Shown here piece after piece: positions 40,027 through 49,243 of a stretch of 64,000 nt of DNA. Each line of letters begins with the position of its first letter. Position 1 is the stretch's first letter. The stretch is taken from assembly GCF_018599245.1 (NCBI RefSeq), contig NZ_JAHEVJ010000004.1:186001-250000 (forward strand). Reading direction: 5' to 3'. The notes under the pieces are model-generated. The model was given only the letters and a program-made list of their open reading frames with translations. It was not told the origin of the DNA and did not search any database. This DNA is from Aliiroseovarius lamellibrachiae. GTDB taxonomy: Bacteria > Pseudomonadota > Alphaproteobacteria > Rhodobacterales > Rhodobacteraceae. The position numbers were made by a program, and so were the translations under genes.

Positions 40027-40110
40027 ATGGGCAGATACGACTGGATCATTTCCATTGTAGTGAGAACGATCGGCGCTGAGCGCGGACGTGCAGCGCGTGG
40101 CAGACCCTGA
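40027..40110 (+). CDS. Possible 27-residue leader peptide before the MttB gene
   Basis: An ATG 5-6 bases after a strong AAGGGAGG site (40014-40021) opens a 27-codon frame, MGRYDWIISIVVRTIGAERG and 7 more residues. It lies 50 bases before the methyltransferase start. No family is recognised; a real small peptide or a translational leader is possible. Support is the ribosome site alone. Confidence 0.2.
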   Translation: MGRYDWIISIVVRTIGAERGRAARGRP

Positions 40111-40159
40111 GGGTTCCCCCTCACCCCACACGCAAACTCTCACATACACGGATATTTTC

Positions 40160-41698
40160 ATGAGCTCACCTTCAGCCCGCCGTTCTGGCGGTCGCGCCGC
40201 CCGTAAAGCCATGCGCGCAGCCCCCCTTACAGATGACATTCGCCCGGTTCGCCCCGGTATGGAGGGCGGCACCCTACGTGTCCTTTCCGATGCGGACGTT
40301 CTGCGCATTCACAACGCCGCCCTTGAGGCCCTGGAAACCATCGGGTTGGCCGACGCGCCCCCCAGCGGGATCGAATACCTGACCAAAGCCGGTGCGATCT
40401 TGGGCGACGATGGCCGCCTGCGGTTCCCCCGCGCCTTGGTCGAAGAGACCATCGCCATGGCAAACAAATCCGTCACCCTGCACGGGCGCGATCCAAAGCA
40501 CGACATGCAGCTGTCCGGCAACCGCGTTCATTACGGCACAGCCGGGGCCGCCGTACATCTTGTGGACGTACACGGGCGAGATTACCGCGACAGCACCGTG
40601 CAAGATCTGCATGACGCCGCCCGGATCACCGACAAGCTCGATAATGTCCATTTTCTTCAACGGCCTATGGTCTGTCGTGATATTCTCGACAATTGCGAAA
40701 TGGACATAAACTCGATCTATGCCAGCTGCTCGGGCACAACCAAACATGTCGGGACCTCATTTTCCGAACCCGGTTTTGTCGCCCCAGCCATTGAAATGCT
40801 GCACATGATTGCAGGTGGTGAAGACAAATGGCGCGAGCGGCCTTTTGTGTCCAACTCCAACTGCTTTGTGGTGCCGCCGATGAAATTCGCCACCGAAAGC
40901 TGTGAGGTGATGGAGGAATGCATCAAACACGGCATGCCGGTGCTGCTGTTGTCTGCTGGCATGGCCGGAGCCACCGCACCATCCACCGTCGCGGGCGCCA
41001 TTGTTCAAGCCACCGCCGAAGTGCTGGGCGGTCTGGTCTATGTCAACGCCGTGAAACCGGGCGCACCTGCCATCATTGGCACATGGCCCTTTGGTCTTGA
41101 TCTGCGCACCGGCGCGATGTCTGTCGGATCAGGCGAACAGGCTTTGCTAACGGCAGGCTGCGCCCAGATGCACAAGTTTTATGGTCTTCCTGGTGGGGCG
41201 GCTGCGGGCGCATCCGATTCCAAATTGCCGGATATGCAAGCCGGATGGGAGCAGATGTGCTCTAACGTTATGGCCGGTCTGTCCGGGTTGAACATGGTCT
41301 ATGAAGCGGCCGGAATGCACGCGTCATTGCTGGGGTTCTGTCACGAAAGCCTGATCCTGGGCGATGACATCATCGGACAGGCGCAACGCTGTGTGCGCGG
41401 TATTGAAGTAAGCGATGAAACCATGGCGTTGGATCAAATCGCCGAAGTGTGCATCGGCGGGCCCGGTCATTACCTTGGCACCAGCCAAACCCTCAGCCGG
41501 ATGCAAGCCGACTATGTTTATCCAACGCTGGGGGACCGAACGTCGCCCAAAGAATGGGCCGAGCTTGAAAAGCCTGATCTGTTGGAAAAAGCGACGGCCC
41601 GAAAAGAGGCAATTTTGACAGAACGCTCATCCGCCGCCTTTGAGCCTGACACAGATGCCAAGATTCGCGCAGCGTTTAACATTCACCTGAGCGTGTAA
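40160..41698 (+). CDS. MttB superfamily methyltransferase (non-pyrrolysine)
   Basis: 512 residues. The TIM-barrel type sequence HGRDPKHDMQLSGNRVHYGTAGAAVHLVDVHGRDYRDSTVQDLHDAARITD and GTWPFGLDLRTGAMSVGSGEQALLTAGCAQMHKFYGLPG is clearly MttB-like. There is no in-frame TAG read through as pyrrolysine, so it belongs to the larger non-Pyl group that acts on quaternary amines such as glycine betaine. A corrinoid protein and activator are not seen nearby. ATG 40160 lies after a CTCACATACACGG stretch with no strong ribosome site. Confidence 0.85.
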   Translation: MSSPSARRSGGRAARKAMRAAPLTDDIRPVRPGMEGGTLRVLSDADVLRIHNAALEALETIGLADAPPSGIEYLTKAGAILGDDGRLRFPRALVEETIAMANKSVTLHGRDPKHDMQLSGNRVHYGTAGAAVHLVDVHGRDYRDSTVQDLHDAARITDKLDNVHFLQRPMVCRDILDNCEMDINSIYASCSGTTKHVGTSFSEPGFVAPAIEMLHMIAGGEDKWRERPFVSNSNCFVVPPMKFATESCEVMEECIKHGMPVLLLSAGMAGATAPSTVAGAIVQATAEVLGGLVYVNAVKPGAPAIIGTWPFGLDLRTGAMSVGSGEQALLTAGCAQMHKFYGLPGGAAAGASDSKLPDMQAGWEQMCSNVMAGLSGLNMVYEAAGMHASLLGFCHESLILGDDIIGQAQRCVRGIEVSDETMALDQIAEVCIGGPGHYLGTSQTLSRMQADYVYPTLGDRTSPKEWAELEKPDLLEKATARKEAILTERSSAAFEPDTDAKIRAAFNIHLSV

Positions 41699-41721
41699 GA
41701 CACAACACGCGCGGAACACAG

Positions 41722-41757
41722 AAACGGGGCCGGTGATCACGCACCCGGCCCCGTTTT
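41722..41757. terminator. Bidirectional terminator between the MttB gene and uup
   Basis: AAACGGGGCCGG (41722-41733) and CCGGCCCCGTTT (41745-41756) form a perfect 12-bp stem with A-rich and T-rich flanks. It lies between convergent genes and can stop transcription from both sides. Confidence 0.9.
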
Positions 41758-41771
41758 CATTTCAATCGCAA

Positions 41772-43589
41772 TTAGCTTTGTGCCGCTTCGGCCTTTTCCT
41801 CAAGCGCCATCCATTCTTCTTCTGACTTGGCGAGTTTTTGCTGCCGCTCGGTCAGGCCTTCAGTGGCCTTTTTGAACTTCACCGGCGCGTCTGAAAACAG
41901 CTTCGGATCCATCAGAAACTCTTCCAGCTTGGCAATTTCAGCCGTCAGACGATCAATCTCAGCGGGCAAAACCTCAAGCCGGTGCTGTTCGGTGAAGGAC
42001 AGGCCCGTTTTGGGGGCTGCCTTCTCAGCAGGCTTCTCAGACGGTTTGGATTTCTTTTTTTGCGTTGGCGTTTGGGGTACATCTTGTCGCTGCGCTTGAT
42101 AATCCGACCAACCACCCGGATAAATCACCGCCTTGCCGTTCCCCTCCATCGCGATGGTGCGCAACGCGACCCGATCAAGGAAATCCCGGTCGTGGCTGAC
42201 CAAAATCGCGGTGCCTTCGTAAGACCCTAGAATGTCTTGCAGCAAATCAAGCGTTTCCACATCCAAATCATTGGTCGGTTCGTCCAAGACCAAAAGATTG
42301 GATTGGCGCGCCATGATTTTTGCAAGGATCAACCGCGCCTTTTCCCCACCAGACAAGGACCTGACCGGCGCGCGCGCCTGTGCTTCGTCAAACAGAAATT
42401 CTTTCAGATATCCCACCACATGCTTGGGATAGCCGCGCACCATCACCTGATCCGCTTTGCCAGAGACGCGCATTTCTGGATCCCCCGTCAGGTTGTCCCA
42501 AAGGCTGTCATCCTCGACCAAGGTGGATCTGTTTTGGTCAAACACCGCAAGCTCAATGCCCGTACCAAAGGACACCGTTCCCGTATCAGGTTCTTCTTGT
42601 CCAATCAGCATTTTCAAAAGGGTCGTTTTGCCGGTTCCATTGGGGCCAACCAGGGCAATCCGGTCCCCCCGCATCACGCGCAAATCAAATTCATTCAAGA
42701 TGCGCTTATCACCGTAAGACTTTGAAATCCCTTGCGCTTCGATCACGCGACGGCCGGATTTCGGCCCTGCCTCGAACACCATCTCAGCCGCACCTTGCCG
42801 CTTGATCTGGCTTGATCTTTCATCCCGCAATTTGCCCAATTCGCGCAGGCGACCTTGGTTGCGTTTGCGTCGCGCGCTGATGCCTTCCACCGCCCAACGG
42901 GCTTCGGATTTGATTTTACGGTTCAGCTTGTGGCGGTTCAGATCTTCTTCTTCCCACGCCTTGTCCCGCCAAGCTTCAAAATGCTCAAAGCCCTTTTCCT
43001 GCCGGCGCACTTGTCCGCGATCAACCCACAGCGTGGCGCGGGTCAGATTGCGCAAAAAGGCCCGGTCGTGGCTGATCAAAACATAGCCCGCACGGGTGGT
43101 TGAAAGCTCATCCTCAAGCCATTGAATTGCCTGAATATCAAGGTGGTTTGTTGGCTCATCCAGCAGCATCAAATCTGGGGCCTCGGCCAACAGTTTTGCC
43201 AAAGCCGCGCGTCGCCGCTCGCCGCCAGATGCCGTTGCAACGGGCGCATCAAGGTTCATCTTCAACCCTTCTGCCACGCGTGCAACCAGATATTCTTGTC
43301 CGGGCTCCAACCCGCTCACCGCGAAATCGCCAAGGGTTTCAAAAGCGGACAGATCCGGGTGCTGTTCCATGTATCCAACGGACACACCGGGCGACAAAAC
43401 GCGCGTGCCAGTGTCCGCCTCGATCAATCCGGCCATAACCTTCATCAGCGTGGATTTGCCGGATCCGTTGCGCCCAACCAGCGCCACGCGGTCTTGCGGC
43501 TGGACCACCAGATCCAAACCGTCAAATACAGGATCACCGCCGAAGGTCAGCGAGATATCGTTCATTTGCAAAAGGGGTATACGAGCCAT
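41772..43589 (-). CDS. uup: ABC-F ATPase Uup
   Basis: 605 residues. Two ATP-binding cassettes: Walker A VGRNGSGKST (near residue 40) and VGPNGTGKTT (near 320), signatures ASGGERRRAALAKLL and LSGGEKARLILAKIM, Walker B LMLLDEPTNHLD and LLVLDEPTNDLD. A C-terminal coiled coil (last ~90 residues) identifies Uup rather than EttA. It has no membrane domain and acts on ribosomes or branched DNA. The following gene (OlsB-like) is on the same strand upstream. Confidence 0.92.
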   Translation of the reverse strand: MARIPLLQMNDISLTFGGDPVFDGLDLVVQPQDRVALVGRNGSGKSTLMKVMAGLIEADTGTRVLSPGVSVGYMEQHPDLSAFETLGDFAVSGLEPGQEYLVARVAEGLKMNLDAPVATASGGERRRAALAKLLAEAPDLMLLDEPTNHLDIQAIQWLEDELSTTRAGYVLISHDRAFLRNLTRATLWVDRGQVRRQEKGFEHFEAWRDKAWEEEDLNRHKLNRKIKSEARWAVEGISARRKRNQGRLRELGKLRDERSSQIKRQGAAEMVFEAGPKSGRRVIEAQGISKSYGDKRILNEFDLRVMRGDRIALVGPNGTGKTTLLKMLIGQEEPDTGTVSFGTGIELAVFDQNRSTLVEDDSLWDNLTGDPEMRVSGKADQVMVRGYPKHVVGYLKEFLFDEAQARAPVRSLSGGEKARLILAKIMARQSNLLVLDEPTNDLDVETLDLLQDILGSYEGTAILVSHDRDFLDRVALRTIAMEGNGKAVIYPGGWSDYQAQRQDVPQTPTQKKKSKPSEKPAEKAAPKTGLSFTEQHRLEVLPAEIDRLTAEIAKLEEFLMDPKLFSDAPVKFKKATEGLTERQQKLAKSEEEWMALEEKAEAAQS

Positions 43590-43637
43590 GGGGCTGAGTT
43601 AGGGGGACAAGGCGGTCAGGTCAACGGTAAAGGCGCC

Positions 43638-44372
43638 TTATCCCACCACAGCCCGCAAAAGACGCGCGCGGGCGGGCGGAACGGAGGCGATTTCCAATCC
43701 TGTAAAGACATGCAGCGTGTTCAGGTCGTGATCCACAACCGCGTGATCCGACACCCACCCGCCCATGGTCAAATAGCTGCGCAACAGCGGCGGCATCATC
43801 CGCAATCCACGTTTGCGATCTGTTGTGCGGCGTTTGCCCTCGCCATAGCGGAACACTTTGGGCGCCTTCACCCGCGGCAACCACCGTTTGGGCGCTAGAT
43901 GATTGTCTTTCAACATGGAAAACGTATCAAAATAGGCCGCCTCATCCGTGCCTTTGAACGACGAACAGCCAAACAACATCCCCGTTTTGCTGTCATCCAC
44001 ACATTGGGTCAACATTGCCCAAGCGACGCGCAAAACATCCGCCCCGTCTTCAACCTCTGGGGCGATACAGAACCGCCCAAGCTCCACCATTGGGGCCTTG
44101 TAAGACTTGAGCGCGGATAATTCGTAATATTGCGCGGCATAGCTGGTGTTGATCTGAGAGCCGTCCCGAAAGAACATCAGCCGAAAGCACCCCGCCACCT
44201 CTCCCGTCGTCTGATCCTCAATCAAAACATGGCGGCACATCGCATCAAACAGATCAACGTCCATGCCATCGCCACCCCGAAAACAGCGATAACGCAAAGT
44301 TTGCGCCGCCTGCACATCCGCATCCGTCTCAGCAAACCTGGCCAGATAACGACTGTTACACTTTCTCGGCAT
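43638..44372 (-). CDS. olsB: GNAT-type acyltransferase, OlsB-like (ornithine lipid synthesis)
   Basis: 244 residues. RYLARFAETDADVQAAQTLRYRCFRGGDGMDVDLFDAMCRHVLIEDQTTGEVAGCFRLMFF and YELSALKSYKAPMVELGRFCIAPEVEDGADVLRVAWAML follow the pattern of OlsB ornithine-ACP N-acyltransferases. These attach a 3-hydroxy fatty acid to ornithine, the first step of ornithine lipid. The start at 44372 begins the conserved region. An OlsA partner is not in view. Confidence 0.75.
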   Translation of the reverse strand: MPRKCNSRYLARFAETDADVQAAQTLRYRCFRGGDGMDVDLFDAMCRHVLIEDQTTGEVAGCFRLMFFRDGSQINTSYAAQYYELSALKSYKAPMVELGRFCIAPEVEDGADVLRVAWAMLTQCVDDSKTGMLFGCSSFKGTDEAAYFDTFSMLKDNHLAPKRWLPRVKAPKVFRYGEGKRRTTDRKRGLRMMPPLLRSYLTMGGWVSDHAVVDHDLNTLHVFTGLEIASVPPARARLLRAVVG

Positions 44373-44521
44373 TGGCTGTCTCCGGACTTGGCGCAGGGTG
44401 TCCCCTCGCCTAAATATGCTCTGCCCCCAGTGAACACACAAGTTTATGCACATCAGTTGTGACATGATTTTGAACATAAAATCGTTTATTTTCACGGGGA
44501 ACAGGAAAGAAAGAGGCGCAA

Positions 44522-44920
44522 ATGACCAAAATTAAAAAATCCGACGACGAATGGCGCAAAGAGCTTGGCGATGATTTGACCTTTCAGGTCACCCGGAAAG
44601 CCGCCACAGAACGCGCGTTTTCACATCCCGGCTTTCCAGAGGAAGACGGCGTGTTTCGCTGTGTCTGTTGTGGCGCGCAACTTTTTGACAAAGAAGGAAA
44701 ATTTGAAAGCCATTGTGGCTGGCCGTCCTTTTCAACCCCCGCAAAAGACGCCCCGATTGGCGAGAAAAGCGATACAAGCTTTGGCATGACTCGCACCGAA
44801 GTTGTCTGTACGGAATGTGATGCCCATTTGGGGCATGTGTTTCCAGATGGGCCCGGGCCAGGCGGGCTTCGGTATTGCATCAATGGGGTCTGTTTGACCT
44901 TTGAACCTGCGGAAAAATAG
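44522..44920 (+). CDS. msrB: Methionine-(R)-sulfoxide reductase B
   Basis: 132 residues. Zinc ligands CVCC and CTEC, SHCGWPSFSTPAK and the catalytic RYCINGVCLTFEPA are all present. The active cysteine lies in RYCING, and the zinc pairs hold the fold. It repairs oxidised methionine in proteins. A terminator follows at 44954-44979. Confidence 0.97.
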   Translation: MTKIKKSDDEWRKELGDDLTFQVTRKAATERAFSHPGFPEEDGVFRCVCCGAQLFDKEGKFESHCGWPSFSTPAKDAPIGEKSDTSFGMTRTEVVCTECDAHLGHVFPDGPGPGGLRYCINGVCLTFEPAEK

Positions 44921-44953
44921 CGTTCCACAGCGGTAAAGCGTTTCAAAGACAAA

Positions 44954-44979
44954 AAAGGGCGGCCAATTGGTCGCCCTTT
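44954..44979. terminator. Bidirectional terminator after msrB
   Basis: AAAGGGCG (44954-44961) and CGCCCTTT (44972-44979) pair over an internal AATT loop region. It lies between the convergent genes msrB and bamE. Confidence 0.7.
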
Positions 44980-45009
44980 GGGATTTTATCACGGTCATCG
45001 CGGTGCCGG

Positions 45010-45456
45010 TTACTTAAGCGAATCTTCCAAAGTGATCCGGCCAAATGAACCAAACAGCTGACGCAAGAAGCTGACGCCCTTGATGTTCGTTGCCGTCACC
45101 CGACGCGACAGAACGACCACACGACCGTCTTCCAACCCAAACCGTTCGATGTTTGTCACCGTGCCAGCATCGCTAAAGCTGACCGCAAGAACTTGCCGAT
45201 CAATTTCTTCCGGTGCATTATAGGTAAAATGTTTGAAACGGCTTTGTACATAGTACCAACCGCTACTTGTCAGCAGACCCGCAGTCCCAGGTTGCCCAAT
45301 GGCTTGCGCCACGGTTTCACGCGTATCGACGCCAATTTGAAGCACTTCGACATCGGTGTCTGTGGGCATATATCCATGGTTGCGATAAGTCGCCGAACAG
45401 GCCGCAATAAGGCCCGCCAGCATCACCGCCAGCCCAAAACGCATCACTCTCGACAT
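45010..45456 (-). CDS. bamE: Outer membrane assembly lipoprotein BamE
   Basis: 148 residues. The signal with lipobox LIAAC (Cys ~20) marks a lipoprotein. YRNHGYMPTDTDVEVLQIGVDTRETVAQAIGQPGTAG and WYYVQSRFKHFTYNAPEEIDRQVLAVSFSDAGTVTNIERF match the SmpA/OmlA fold. It is part of the BAM complex that inserts outer-membrane proteins. The start at 45456 gives a proper signal peptide. Divergent to yceD. Confidence 0.9.
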   Translation of the reverse strand: MSRVMRFGLAVMLAGLIAACSATYRNHGYMPTDTDVEVLQIGVDTRETVAQAIGQPGTAGLLTSSGWYYVQSRFKHFTYNAPEEIDRQVLAVSFSDAGTVTNIERFGLEDGRVVVLSRRVTATNIKGVSFLRQLFGSFGRITLEDSLK

Positions 45457-45548
45457 AAGCCCCCCCACGTTTGGCATCTTGCATTTTACTGCCTGTCTCG
45501 CGTATCGGCTTACCTCAGGATTGCCCAACGTTCAAGAAACGATACATA

Positions 45549-46130
45549 ATGACCCAAACTGACACACCCCTTCCCTTTTCGCACCCGCTGCGCCCGGCCG
45601 ACCTGGCCACCCATGAACCGACCCGCTTTGAGTTGGTGTTGGACGAGGCCACCTGTGCCGCAATTGCACGCGACATCGATATCCCGGGATTGCGCAAGGT
45701 TCGGTTCAAAGGCGAACTTAAGCCCATCGGCAAACGCGACTGGCAATTGACGGCCCACCTGGGCGCAACGGTCTCTCAGGAATGCGTTGTCACATTGGCT
45801 CCTGTCACCACACGGATCGAAGATGATGTCACACGGCAATGGCTTGCCGCCGCACGCAAAACCGTGAACGAGCAAGAAGTGGAAATGCCCGAAGACGTGA
45901 CCCAAGACCCGTTGGGCGAGGTCATAGATCTGGGCGAGGTGTTGATCGAGACCTTGGCCTTGGCTTTGCCTCTCTACCCCCGTGCGGAGGGCGCGGACTT
46001 GGCTGAGCAGAACTTCGCCGAGAAGGGCATCACCCCAATGACCGACGAAGACGCCCGCCCTTTTGCCGGTCTGGCGAGCCTGCGGGACAAACTGGCGGGC
46101 GAGTCGGACCCATCGGACACTGACACGTAA
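45549..46130 (+). CDS. yceD: DUF177 (YceD) protein, rpmF operon
   Basis: 193 residues. GLRKVRFKGELKPIGKRDWQLTAHLGATVSQECVVTLAPVTTRI and the acidic middle (EMPEDVTQDPLGEVIDLGEVLIETLALALPLYPRA) are typical of DUF177, encoded before rpmF in many bacteria. It contains a single conserved QECVVTL segment. It is linked to 23S rRNA or ribosome maturation in some bacteria. A 264-base gap to rpmF holds no other gene. Confidence 0.85.
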   Translation: MTQTDTPLPFSHPLRPADLATHEPTRFELVLDEATCAAIARDIDIPGLRKVRFKGELKPIGKRDWQLTAHLGATVSQECVVTLAPVTTRIEDDVTRQWLAAARKTVNEQEVEMPEDVTQDPLGEVIDLGEVLIETLALALPLYPRAEGADLAEQNFAEKGITPMTDEDARPFAGLASLRDKLAGESDPSDTDT

Positions 46131-46394
46131 ACATACCAAATGCAGATGTGGCCCAATTGGCCCTCGGATCGACAAAATTCGCTGCTTTGGGCTGAAAACG
46201 CCCGTATTGCCCCTTGCGCAAACGCCGAAAAGCAGTATTTTCCCGGCTTCTCCGCAAGATGGGTTGGACAGCGCACGCGAAACCGCGTATGACGCGCCAG
46301 ACTCAGACGCTGATAACAGACGACTGAACAAGATCACCGGGCGTGAGCCCCAGAATTCAACGGCCCCGCGCCCCTAATACCAAAGGTTGAGACG

Positions 46395-46604
46395 ATGGCT
46401 GTCCAACAGAACAAAGTATCCAAATCGCGCCGCAACAATCGCCGCGCACATGACGCTCTGGTTGCTGCAAACCCGAACGAATGCACAAACTGTGGCGAGC
46501 TGAAGCGCCCCCACCATGTTTGCCCATCTTGCGGTCACTATGACGACCGTGAAGTTGTTGCAATGACAGGTGAAGCTGACTTCGACGACGAAGACGCAGC
46601 GTAA
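46395..46604 (+). CDS. rpmF: 50S ribosomal protein L32
   Basis: 69 residues. [23 protein letters not shown] and the zinc ribbon [25 protein letters not shown] are the standard L32 sequence. An acidic tail ([10 protein letters not shown]) is a lineage-specific addition. Order yceD-rpmF-plsX-fabH is conserved. Confidence 0.98.
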   Translation: MAVQQNKVSKSRRNNRRAHDALVAANPNECTNCGELKRPHHVCPSCGHYDDREVVAMTGEADFDDEDAA

Positions 46605-46693
46605 GGCTCTTGCCCTCTTCGGGCGGTCATGTCAGTAAAAGTGCCAAAAGCAGGGGTGCCCACAGGCAGGGCCCTCAGGCCAAGGGACTAAAA

Positions 46694-47776
46694 ATGACAA
46701 CGAACGCCCCGAAACGTACAATTATTTCGGTCGACGCCATGGGCGGCGATCAGGGGCCGGCAGCTGTAGTTGCCGGCCTTGCGCTGTCTGCGGACAAGAA
46801 CCCTGATATTGGGTTTTTGCTGCACGGCGACAAACCCACTTTGGAAAAACTGCTCGATCGCACGCCAGAATTGGCGGGAAGCGTAGAGATTCGCCACGCG
46901 GAAGAAGTGGTGACGATGGATGCGAAGCCCTCTTACGTCATGCGGAATGGGCAGCAGACCTCGATGTGGTCCACCATTGATGCGGTGAGAGCAGGCGAAG
47001 CCGATGTTGCCGTGAGCTGCGGCAACACCGGTGCGCTGATGCTTCTGTCGATGGTGCGCCTCCGCAAATTGCCCGGAGTGAATCGCCCCGCCATTGCCTG
47101 CCTTTGGCCCTCGCGCAATCCCGGCGGATTTAATATCATGCTGGATGTGGGCGCCGATATTCGCGCGGATGACACCGACCTTCTGCAATATGCCATGATG
47201 GGCGCCTCGTATGCGCGCAACGGGTTGGGCATTACACGCCCGCGCATCGGCTTGTTGAATGTTGGCACCGAGGAACACAAGGGCCACCCCGTTCTGAAAT
47301 CCGCGCATGAGCTGATCACCAATGCCTCAGATGCTGCCAATATTGATTTTGTCGGCTTTGTCGAAGGGGTCGATATTCCGTCTGATCGGGTGGATGTGAT
47401 TGTCACCGATGGGTTCACCGGCAATGTTGCGCTGAAAACTGCCGAAGGGACCGCAGATTTGATGGCGGGTTTCATTCGAGAATCGTTTACTGAAACTTTG
47501 TTTTCTAAGTTGGCCGCTTTGGTGTCGATGACATCTTTGGGGCGACTCAAAAAACGCATGGACCCGCGCAGGTCAAATGGTGGTGTTTTCTTGGGACTGA
47601 ACGGGACGGTGGTGAAAAGCCATGGTTCGGCAGATGCAACGGCCATTTCAGCGGCGGTAAAGCTGGCCTTTACCCTCGCTCGATCGGGTTTCAACGAGAA
47701 ACTGGCCGCACGGGTTGCATCCACCGAGACCCCACGTCAAGATAGCGCATCAACGAAGGGTGAGCAGCAAGAATGA
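46694..47776 (+). CDS. plsX: Phosphate acyltransferase PlsX
   Basis: 360 residues. SVDAMGGDQGPAAVVAGLALSADKNPDIGFLLHGD and GLLNVGTEEHKGHPVLKSAHELI are hallmarks. It makes acyl-phosphate from acyl-ACP for phospholipid synthesis. The ATG at 46694 begins the family; the longer frame upstream is not conserved. Stop overlaps fabH by 4 bases. Confidence 0.96.
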   Translation: MTTNAPKRTIISVDAMGGDQGPAAVVAGLALSADKNPDIGFLLHGDKPTLEKLLDRTPELAGSVEIRHAEEVVTMDAKPSYVMRNGQQTSMWSTIDAVRAGEADVAVSCGNTGALMLLSMVRLRKLPGVNRPAIACLWPSRNPGGFNIMLDVGADIRADDTDLLQYAMMGASYARNGLGITRPRIGLLNVGTEEHKGHPVLKSAHELITNASDAANIDFVGFVEGVDIPSDRVDVIVTDGFTGNVALKTAEGTADLMAGFIRESFTETLFSKLAALVSMTSLGRLKKRMDPRRSNGGVFLGLNGTVVKSHGSADATAISAAVKLAFTLARSGFNEKLAARVASTETPRQDSASTKGEQQE

Positions 47777-48747
47777 CAATTCGCGCCGTGGTAAAAGGCG
47801 TCGGGCATTATCTGCCTGAACGCGTTGTGGAAAACTCCTATTTTGAAAGCATCGTCGACACGTCGGATGAATGGATTCGCGCGCGTTCTGGTATTGAACG
47901 GCGCCGATTTGCGGCGGAGGGCGAGACGACCTCGCAAATGGCAGCAACCGCCGCCCGCGAAGCCCTGTCGGACGCTGGACTTGATGCAAATGACATTGAC
48001 GCCATCGTGCTTGCAACCTCGACCCCTGATCTGACGTTCCCTTCTGTGGCCACAATGGTGCAAAGCGAACTGGGTATGACGCATGGTTTTGCTTTTGATG
48101 TGCAGGCGGTCTGCGCCGGATTTGTGTTTGCCCTGACCAACGCCAATGCCCTGATCCTGTCGGGGCAAGCAAAGCGTGTGCTGGTCATTGGTGCGGAAAC
48201 CTTCTCTCGCATCCTTGATATGACCGATCGCTCAACCTGTGTGCTGTTTGGTGATGGCGCGGGTGCTTTGATTCTTGAAGCCGCCGAAGGGACCGGAACC
48301 ACCGAAGACCGGGGCATCCTCTCGGCGGATCTGAATTCCGACGGGCGTATGCGCGAGATGCTTTATGTGGATGGCGGCGTGTCCACCAACCAGCAATCCG
48401 GTTTTCTGCGCATGCAGGGCAACCAATTGTTCCGCCAAGCTGTCGGCAAATTGGCCGAAACCGCGGAAACCGCATTGACCAAGGTCGGACTATGCGATGA
48501 CGATGTGGATTGGATTGTCCCCCATCAGGCCAATATCCGCATTATTCAAGGCACCGCCAAGAAGCTGGGCGTGCCGATGGAGCGTGTGATTGTGACCGTG
48601 CAAGAGCATGGCAACACCTCTGCCGCGTCAATTCCTCTGGCCCTTTACGAAGGACGAAAGCAGGGGAAAATCAAAGACGGCGATTTGCTTGTGACCGAGG
48701 CAATCGGCGGTGGTTTGGCATGGGGTGCCGTGGCCCTTCGCTGGTAA
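47773..48747 (+). CDS. fabH: 3-oxoacyl-ACP synthase III
   Basis: 324 residues. Catalytic Cys114 in FDVQAVCAGF, His in WIVPHQANIRI and Asn in EHGNTSAASIPLAL form the KAS III triad. It starts fatty acid synthesis from acyl-CoA and malonyl-ACP. Coupled to plsX by an ATGA overlap. Confidence 0.97.
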   Translation: MTIRAVVKGVGHYLPERVVENSYFESIVDTSDEWIRARSGIERRRFAAEGETTSQMAATAAREALSDAGLDANDIDAIVLATSTPDLTFPSVATMVQSELGMTHGFAFDVQAVCAGFVFALTNANALILSGQAKRVLVIGAETFSRILDMTDRSTCVLFGDGAGALILEAAEGTGTTEDRGILSADLNSDGRMREMLYVDGGVSTNQQSGFLRMQGNQLFRQAVGKLAETAETALTKVGLCDDDVDWIVPHQANIRIIQGTAKKLGVPMERVIVTVQEHGNTSAASIPLALYEGRKQGKIKDGDLLVTEAIGGGLAWGAVALRW

Positions 48748-48815
48748 CCACAGGCGTCAGGCCCGCCCTCTGAGGTGAAAACTCTGCCACAAGTCTTTGA
48801 TTTTGGTCATCCTTA

Positions 48816-48845
48816 TTGACAGGCCAAAGCAAAATACTCATTCTC
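48816..48845 (+). promoter_or_regulatory. Candidate promoter of ihfA
   Basis: A perfect -35 hexamer TTGACA (48816-48821) followed by an AT-rich stretch with a weak -10 (CATTCT at 17-base spacing). It lies 30 bases before an AT-rich leader and 54 bases before the ihfA start. Weak -10 boxes are common in this group. Confidence 0.4.
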
Positions 48846-48875
48846 TTCCTCAACAACACATCAGGGGGATGATCA

Positions 48876-49178
48876 ATGAGTGAAAAGACTTTGACGCGTA
48901 TGGATCTAAGCGAGGCCGTGTTTCGCGAAGTGGGCCTGTCACGAAACGAAAGCGCACAGTTGGTTGAAAGTGTACTTGGCCATATGTCCGATGCATTGGT
49001 TGATGGCGAAAGCGTCAAGATCTCGTCTTTTGGAACCTTCTCTGTGCGCGATAAAGCCGCACGGGTGGGCCGCAACCCCAAAACTGGCGAAGAAGTGCCA
49101 ATCCTGCCACGTCGCGTGCTGACCTTCCGCCCTTCGCATCTTATGAAAGATCGCGTCACTGACGGAAATAAAAGCTAA
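48876..49178 (+). CDS. ihfA: Integration host factor subunit alpha
   Basis: 100 residues. [87 protein letters not shown] is standard IHF alpha with the Pro-containing DNA-bending arm. It bends DNA at promoters and att sites. It sits between fabH and the MerR gene, a common order. Confidence 0.95.
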   Translation: MSEKTLTRMDLSEAVFREVGLSRNESAQLVESVLGHMSDALVDGESVKISSFGTFSVRDKAARVGRNPKTGEEVPILPRRVLTFRPSHLMKDRVTDGNKS

Positions 49179-49243
49179 TATATCAAATCCTTATCTAGGG
49201 TTTGTATCGTAATTGTCGCCACAGTAAATCCGGGTAAACCACC

